Below, in pieces: positions 8,871 through 13,320 of a DNA stretch of 13,320 nucleotides. Under the pieces are notes generated by a model that had not been told where the DNA came from, ran no database searches, and saw only the letters and a list, made by a program, of their open reading frames with translations. Origin of the DNA: Stramenopiles sp. TOSAG23-6 (lineage: Eukaryota; Sar); contig LT636169.1 of assembly GCA_900128565.1 (NCBI GenBank), positions 1-13,320 on the forward strand, read 5' to 3'. Position numbers and translations under genes: made by a program. How positions within the stretch are numbered: position 1 is the stretch's first letter; every line of letters begins with the position of its first letter.

Positions 8871-11800
8871 GCATCAATCATATTCACACTAATACTTTGA
8901 GTGCCTTTGTCATAATCACCCCCAATAACTTTTAATGAAGCCTCGCTTCCTCCTTCATCACCAATTATGGATGGCAAAAAAGTACAATTACCAGGATCTA
9001 CAATAGTGAAACCAAAAGTATTTACCGCTTTATTAATTGTTGCTGTCGAAGTATTATCTCCTATTGATACACAATGTATCCAACTTATTTTATTAATTTG
9101 AGATGACATCCAAACTAAAGATACTGGATTTGAATTCCAATTGTTCAGTTTTTCAGTGCAATGTGTACCACTTTTATGTTTACTATCAATTGATGTTTCG
9201 TGACCCGGAGCTCCACATACAGGTTCTACCGTATCCTCACTATCCGCAAGAAAACACAGCCATGCTCCATTTTTACCACCCATAAAAAATATCCGACCAT
9301 TCACCAGAAGATTTGTAGGAGATGCTGTAACAACTGTACCTTGTACAGATGCAGTCAATGTTTGATTTCGCTTCTTTTTAGAACTACTTATAGAGTCATT
9401 CTTATCAATACAATGAATCCAACTGATATTTGTTTGATCAGTATTTGTCCATTGCAAAACCAGTGGATCTAAACTCCAGTCTTGTTTAGAATGTGTGCAG
9501 ATATTGACACCTTTCATATTGCTCTTTATTTCATGTACTTTCACAATTTGACTTGGTTCACCACATATTGCATCTCCGGGATCAGTGGTGTCATGGATAT
9601 AGCACAACCAAGCACCATTGACACCACCAGTAAAGTTAATATACCCTCCTTCAACAAGCTCAGTAGGATTTGCAATGATTTCAACAGGTTTTTCTGGTTT
9701 TGTTAAAATCATTGAATGTATCACTGTCACTATAATCTTCATTTCAATGTAGTGATTGACGTGATTGCTTGACAGAAATAAAACATCGCCTTTAGCATAC
9801 TCCTTCCCATTTTGATTAACAGAATAACTTGTCAAATTACCTTCAGAAAATGTCAGATTTAGAGTTGCACCAGAACCTGTACACGCCCCTGAGGACCGAA
9901 AACACATACAAGGAATATCTGTGTAGGTATCTGTACCTGAGTACTTACTCTGAAAGTTTTCAACTGTAATCGATTTGATTGGTCCTACAGGAGGCGATGA
10001 ATTGTCATCCACTGATGAACAGTGTCTAAAACTTAAATTTGTTTTGCTTGCATCGGTCAATGTGAAAGAAAGCGGCTGCGTCTCCCAGTTTGGTTGACGA
10101 CTTGTACAAATCACTTGGTTTGTTCCAATGGATTTTACTGTCCCAGGAAGACCACACTCTGGTGTAAATGTATTCTGTTTGTCTGCAGTTATGCACATCC
10201 ATGCCCCGTTTTTTCCCCCGTAAAAATAGACATAACCATTTTGCACAACAGATGTTGGCATTGCCGTTAGTATCACTCCTTTCGCCAGTGTATTTATGCG
10301 ATGATTAATAGATTTTTTCAAGTTGCTACTTTTATCATTAATTCTTGTACAGTGAATCCAACTTAAATGATTTTGCTTGATATCTTTCAATTTCAATTTG
10401 ATCGGGATCATAGACCACGAATCTTGTATAGCCGTGCATATATTTGTATTTTCTGTTTCATCTTTTATTTCGTATATTGGATTAACTGCTCCCGGTGCTC
10501 CACAATGAGCCGCCATTGCTACAGTTTTACTGTGAGAATAGCAAAGCCACCCACCATTTTTACCACCAGAAAAACTGACATGGCCAGCTTCAACAACAAT
10601 TTCAGGATCAGCAGTGATTACAACTGCTGAGGGAATACTACCCCCAGCATTCACAGAGTAAATAACTTGCGGTTTTACTGAGCATTCTTCACCCTTTTTT
10701 TCTTGGATTACAAAGTTTCCTGAACTGTAACCACTGCCACCATTTGTAACCTCGACATCAACAATTTTACGACCTTCCACCTGGATACCTGTTGGTAGCA
10801 ATGTTGTTGGGTTATAGTAAAATAGACGATCACCATCAAAGATGTTTTCCATGCGATTACGAGTTAAATGAATTGTTTGGGTGTTATTTTCGTCGTCAAT
10901 TGCAAAAGTACCAGTGATTGTCTTCACAATCCCTATATCAACGCCTGGGTTCTCACAATTTTCATTTGAAATACATTTATATATATGATTACCTGACTTG
11001 AAGAATATTGTAGCATCGGCACCTTTCACATGAATTTCTATTCCTTCAGAATCTGTGAAGCCAGACTTCGAAAGACCATCTTTTTGAACAATTACCCCAG
11101 TTGCTTCAATATGACCAAAGTCCAATGTTTTGTCTGAAACATAGCTTGTAACACCTATATCTTCACCGAATTCATCATATACATTTTGTCCTACGTCAAA
11201 GTATGTTTTTGCGATATTTTGACTAGACACGCCGATTCTATTTGATCCAATATTTACAGCATTATCTACAATTAAGTCAGTTGTTATACCAAGACCGCTT
11301 ATGGACCATGAAAGCTTTGCTGTGAATGCTTCTAAATGAGCAGGAATAATATATATCGGTTTTGACAATTCAGATATACCAAGCGAACTTGGTACATTTT
11401 TTATTGTGACAGTTTTTGCTTTGTCAAATGTGATAGTATCAGGGGGACTTAAGTATTCGGGATCTGAAGCGATAAAATTTACCATTATTGGCCCTATTTT
11501 TGCACCTCGTTGAATTTTAAACACGTGCGATGAGTTTAAATCTTTTTCCCATTCAAATTTAGATGCACTGGCATTTTCTTGTGGAATTAACTTTGTATTG
11601 CTGTCAACACCAGTTCCAGAGAGTACCCAACTAAGAGAACTAGATGTAACTGGATTAGAACGAGTTTGTAGAGTAATATCGCTTGAAATTGAATTTACCT
11701 TCAAACTTCTCGCTAAACCCGCGTCACATATTAGGCCACTTGCACACTCTTCACTAGTGAAACATGGGCCGTTCAATGGAACACTGCAAATATTGCTATT

Positions 11801-13265
11801 ATCGCATTCTAAACCTTCATCGCAAATGTAACCTTCCTTAGAGCAATCAAAACCAATTGAACCTACACAAAAGTGCATGTTTGAATGTAATTTATACCCT
11901 TTTCCACAACTACATGTATAGCTTCCTGGTGTGTTTGTGCATTCATCGGTACATGGTAGATGATCATATCTCTGATCTGAGTCATATTCACATGTTCCCT
12001 CTGGAGATAAAATTCCATTGTATGGACATTTTGTGCAAATACCAGCAGTTTTATCGGCATTTGAACCAGAACATTCTAAGCAGCTACTATGGCATTGAAT
12101 TGGACTCGGATCAATACATTCATTGACATCGACGCACTCAGGATATTTTTGTAGACCTTTCGAAAAGAACCCATGAGTTGGCAATTGGTGGTACCATCCA
12201 AGGTGGCATTTCAAATGGGGTACAGTGTACATTTTTTTCCCATGCTTTGGGATCAATTTTCCAGCAGTTGACTGTCCAATACATAATGACGCTTTATATG
12301 TCACGGTTGTTACTTTTCCCAGCGATATTTCTTTTGTAGAGTTTTCAAGATAAGCGCCTTCTGCAAATTCTTCAAATCCTGTCTGGATAACGTTAATATC
12401 AAGATATTTATTATTAGCATCTTGTGAATGTGTAACGACTTCTGCTAATTTCCCAATAGCACCGTACTTCGTAGGTGAGCTTTGGATAATTGTATCCCCA
12501 ATTGAAATAGTTGTTTGCGAATCTTTTCCGTATGAAATGCCCACCATCTCTGCATGATCCCCTCCGACTGAAATCTCAAAGCCTATACATTCTTGTGTTG
12601 TTTCGCACTTTCTACGACACTCCAGGATTGTTCCTTCGATACTAAACAATGGAGCATTTGATGAGGAGTACACATAATTATCTTCTGTGGAAGACCATTG
12701 AAACCTAGTTCGATAAGGTCCATCCCTGTAATACGATATTTCCTGATCTAGAACGGCCTTTGAATTCACTGGGGGTGGCATTATATAACCATTATTTATG
12801 TGGGGAACTCTACATAATTTAGAAAATGCATCATGATTGAGCTCTATTCGTGAATTTGGAAGAGGTGTGTATCCTAAGGGACAATCCATACACTCTATAT
12901 CACACCACGAGTGTTTACAAATATATAATACCTCACCGAGATCACACCGACCACAAGTTGTATTACATATACTTCCACAATCAACACCAGTTTCATTTTG
13001 ATTTTGTATACGATCATTACACGAAGGGTCAACTGGAGTGACAAAAGATAGTTTTGGGGACAAAAGCTGATTTGTAGCACAATATACACCATAGCGAGTC
13101 CTCGCCGCAAAAAAAGAAATACCTGTAGGACTCCCAACATCGTTTTCGAGTGATGTCACTGGTTCATTTGCCTGGAAAAGATCTTCAGTCAATATTATTA
13201 CTTCTGTACCAGTAACAGATTCCGCTACCATCCCATGCCTTTCGCCTTGATAGATATTCTGACCT
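8627..13265 (-). CDS. Giant modular extracellular protein, upstream exon (5' end missing)
   Basis: This is the upstream visible exon of a giant multidomain protein. From ATG 13231 it gives 1535 codons up to the splice donor after 8627, but the frame stays open and domain-like for 11 more codons, reading GQNIYQGERHG just before that ATG. This matches the module VGQNVYDEFGEDIG found later in the same exon, so the ATG is probably internal. Domains in order, numbered from that ATG: an NxxETxVDCG Cys motif (71-120), a PAN/apple-like cluster (205-220), EGF-like and disulfide-rich repeats (366-502), Ig-like repeats, a GD module, a G-x-G-Y module, four copies of an unrecognised Cys domain, and a GD-module array running into the next exon. 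N-glycosylation sequons are frequent and no membrane helix is visible. I infer a secreted or surface adhesion or matrix role. Reading past the donor adds 15 unrelated residues and then a stop at 8579, which is intron sequence. I recognise no specific gene family. Confidence 0.9.
9045..10623 (-). repeat. Four copies of an unrecognised ~100-residue Cys domain
   Basis: The copies lie at about 10623-10330, 10276-9995, 9685-9385 and 9337-9045. Each begins with T/N-x-x-P-T/E and has a G-x-h-x-F strand, then GGxNGxWxC, a second Cys in CGxP, a third Cys in a CT/CTxxxxxW segment, and ends with hSWIHC or FRHC followed by Asp/Asn/Ser. Four invariant cysteines per copy suggest two disulfides per domain. 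Copies 1-2 and 3-4 are about 350 nt apart, while 2-3 are about 590 nt apart because a G-x-G-Y module sits between them. The array therefore looks like a duplicated pair. The tryptophans and aromatic strands recall carbohydrate-binding beta folds, but that is only a guess. I recognise no named family. Confidence 0.85.
9765..9930 (-). repeat. Cys-TGSGA/G-x-G-Y module between Cys-domain pairs
   Basis: PCMCFRSSGACTGSGATLN followed by TSYSVNQNGKEYAKGDVLFL. The same layout (C..C, TGxGA, S-x-G-x-h, then G-x-G-Y-x-x-G-D) recurs at 6572-6415 and 4725-4560. Here the G-x-G-Y is degenerate (GKEY). Confidence 0.6.
10655..10770 (-). repeat. G-x-G-Y module, first copy
   Basis: VVDVEVTNGGSGYSSGNFVIQ matches the h-x-h-x-x-x-G-x-G-Y-x-x-G-D/N-x-h-x-h pattern seen again at 9930-9765, 6572-6190 and 4725-4560. 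It lies directly before the four-copy Cys array. Similar repeats are common in virion proteins of marine phages, from general knowledge. Confidence 0.55.
11075..11215 (-). repeat. GD-type module (VGQNVY...GEDIG)
   Basis: VGQNVYDEFGEDIGVTSYV followed by KTLDFGHIEATGVIVQKDG shows the recurrent pattern hGD/Q-x-hY-x(3-5)-G-x-x-IG-x-h-x-x-V. It is closest to the truncated module at the 5' edge (GQNIYQGERHGMVAESV) and related to the array at 8870-8400. The short alternating hydrophobic pattern suggests a small beta barrel; the function is unknown. Confidence 0.6.
11278..11665 (-). repeat. Ig-like beta repeats A (complete) and B (first half)
   Basis: Copy A contains LSWVLSGTG, then FEWEKD, then FKIQRGAKIGPIMVNFIASD and PPDTITF. 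Copy B starts with VPSSLGISELSKPIYI and repeats LSWSISGLG, but the FxW...RGxxIGPI half is missing at the expected place. The same motifs occur in exon 2 (8379-7878), which shows a repeat of roughly 100 residues. It looks like an Ig-like or filamin-like beta sandwich, but no family is assigned. Confidence 0.6.
11328..11382 (+). repeat. Inverted-repeat partner arm within coding sequence
   Basis: This is the internal partner of the arm at the right edge, with 1883 bases between the two. It codes, on the minus strand, for part of an Ig-like repeat (around LSKPIYIIPAHLEAF), which makes sense in its context. This copy is therefore the original and the edge copy is the displaced one. Confidence 0.95.
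11726..12136 (-). other. EGF-like and disulfide-rich repeats
   Basis: Residues 366-502 are dense in cysteine. DVNECIDPSPIQCHSSC starts like a calcium-binding EGF domain, but its second half (CTKCPYNG...GTC) resembles GCC2/TNFR-type repeats. The next unit (CTDECTNTPGSYTCSCGKGY, residues 427-446, ending in HFC) has the GSYTCxCxxGY core of cbEGF domains. A third stretch (CSKEGYICDEGLECD, then GPCFTSEECASGLICDAG) resembles Dickkopf/prokineticin-type cysteine repeats. Together they firmly indicate passage through the secretory pathway. Confidence 0.8.
12557..12640 (-). other. PAN/apple-like cysteine cluster
   Basis: The segment TILECRRKCETTQECIGFE (cysteines at residues 205, 209 and 215) follows the C-x3-C-x5-C-x-G-F/A-x core of PAN/apple domains, which bind proteins or carbohydrates outside the cell. 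Upstream, FQWSSTEDNYVYSSSNAPLF could supply the earlier strands. The whole domain boundary is not clear, so this is a core-motif call only. Confidence 0.5.
12872..13021 (-). other. Cys-rich NxxETxVDCG motif domain
   Basis: Residues 71-120 (from ATG 13231) contain CNDRIQNQNETGVDCG followed by SICNTTCGRC and further cysteines ending in CMDCPLGYTP. The pattern C-x-D-x-x-x-N-x-x-ET-x-VDCG with trailing CxxxC is a recurrent short extracellular motif in large surface proteins of marine eukaryotes and bacteria, recalled from general knowledge. Cysteine spacing suggests a small disulfide-stabilised unit, with a TNFR/GCC2-like CPxGYxP tail. Confidence 0.65.
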
Positions 13266-13320
13266 TTGGTATATCTGAATTGTCAAAACCGATATATATT
13301 ATTCCTGCTCATTTAGAAGC
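13266..13320 (-). repeat. Inverted-repeat arm at right edge (55 bp, perfect)
   Basis: The reverse complement of these 55 bases is identical to plus-strand 11328-11382, base for base. The match stops at 13265/11383 and reaches the window edge on the outer side, so the true length is unknown. In the frame of the giant gene the arm contains stops (TAA 13315-13313, TGA 13285-13283), so it is not coding in that direction. It behaves as antisense of the gene's own coding sequence placed directly upstream of a truncated module. Confidence 0.95.

Noticed and set aside
8579-13231. A complete 1550-residue protein ending at 8579
   Set aside because: The last 15 codons and the stop lie in an 83% A+T stretch bounded by GTAAGT and ATAACAG. 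Splicing restores a repeat motif and joins a second long open frame. The start is also doubtful because the module continues upstream of the ATG.
13266-13320. A 3' splice site in the right-edge arm (TTTGACAATTCAG, AG at 13276-13275) opening the exon
   Set aside because: It would give an in-frame start for the exon, but the same bases are an exact antisense copy of coding sequence at 11328-11382. An acceptor arising there by chance is less likely than a chimeric join. It is not excluded.
1-13320. Bacterial, phage or giant-virus origin because of phage-like modules
   Set aside because: The canonical spliceosomal intron with a branch-like CTAAC, the EGF and PAN-type motifs, and the lack of any neighbouring compact genes or ribosome binding sites favour a eukaryotic nuclear gene.
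1-13320. tRNA, rRNA, CRISPR array, transposon or tandem satellite
   Set aside because: No cloverleaf, regularly spaced direct DNA repeats, terminal repeats or transposase-like sequence was seen. The repeats present are diverged protein-level modules.

Overview
The window is almost entirely one very large protein-coding gene on the minus strand, cut by both window edges. One reading frame runs from about 13265 to 8627. A 100-nt intron follows (8626 to 8527, GTAAGT...CTAAC...CAG, 83% A+T), and an uninterrupted second exon runs from 8526 to base 1. I translated the second exon by eye: 2842 codons, no stop, and still open at the left edge. The visible product is therefore more than 4,380 residues. 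The canonical intron, standard stop codons, AT-rich sequence and extracellular animal/protist-type domains point to a eukaryote. A protist or microalga is most plausible, because giant mosaic surface proteins of this kind are common there, but the lineage cannot be fixed from this window.

In gene order (right to left), the protein starts inside a 'GD-x-hY...G-x-x-IG' module. A Cys-rich NxxETxVDCG motif, a PAN/apple-like cysteine cluster, EGF-like and disulfide-rich repeats, and Ig-like strand repeats follow. Next come a four-copy array of a Cys-containing domain that I do not recognise and more GD modules, one of them split exactly by the intron. Exon 2 continues with Ig-like repeats, EGF-like and other Cys-rich segments, G-x-G-Y modules, three consecutive copies plus one distant copy of a 'YY-x-G-x-x-I...R-x-I-x-x-Y' module, and further GD modules. 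N-x-S/T sequons are frequent throughout. I see no transmembrane helix. The inferred role is a secreted or cell-surface adhesion or matrix protein. No catalytic domain was recognised.

The right edge is abnormal. The last 55 bases (13266-13320) are a perfect reverse complement of 11328-11382, which is unique-looking coding sequence of the same gene. The coding frame stays domain-like up to base 13265 and meets stops inside the inverted arm. The most likely reading is an inverted chimeric join (amplification or assembly fold-back). A real recent inverted duplication is the alternative. Either way, the ATG at 13231 is probably not the true start.

No other gene, RNA gene, mobile element or CRISPR array is supported. 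The many plus-strand and other-frame ORFs are shadows of this gene. No gene-free stretch longer than 300 bases exists.
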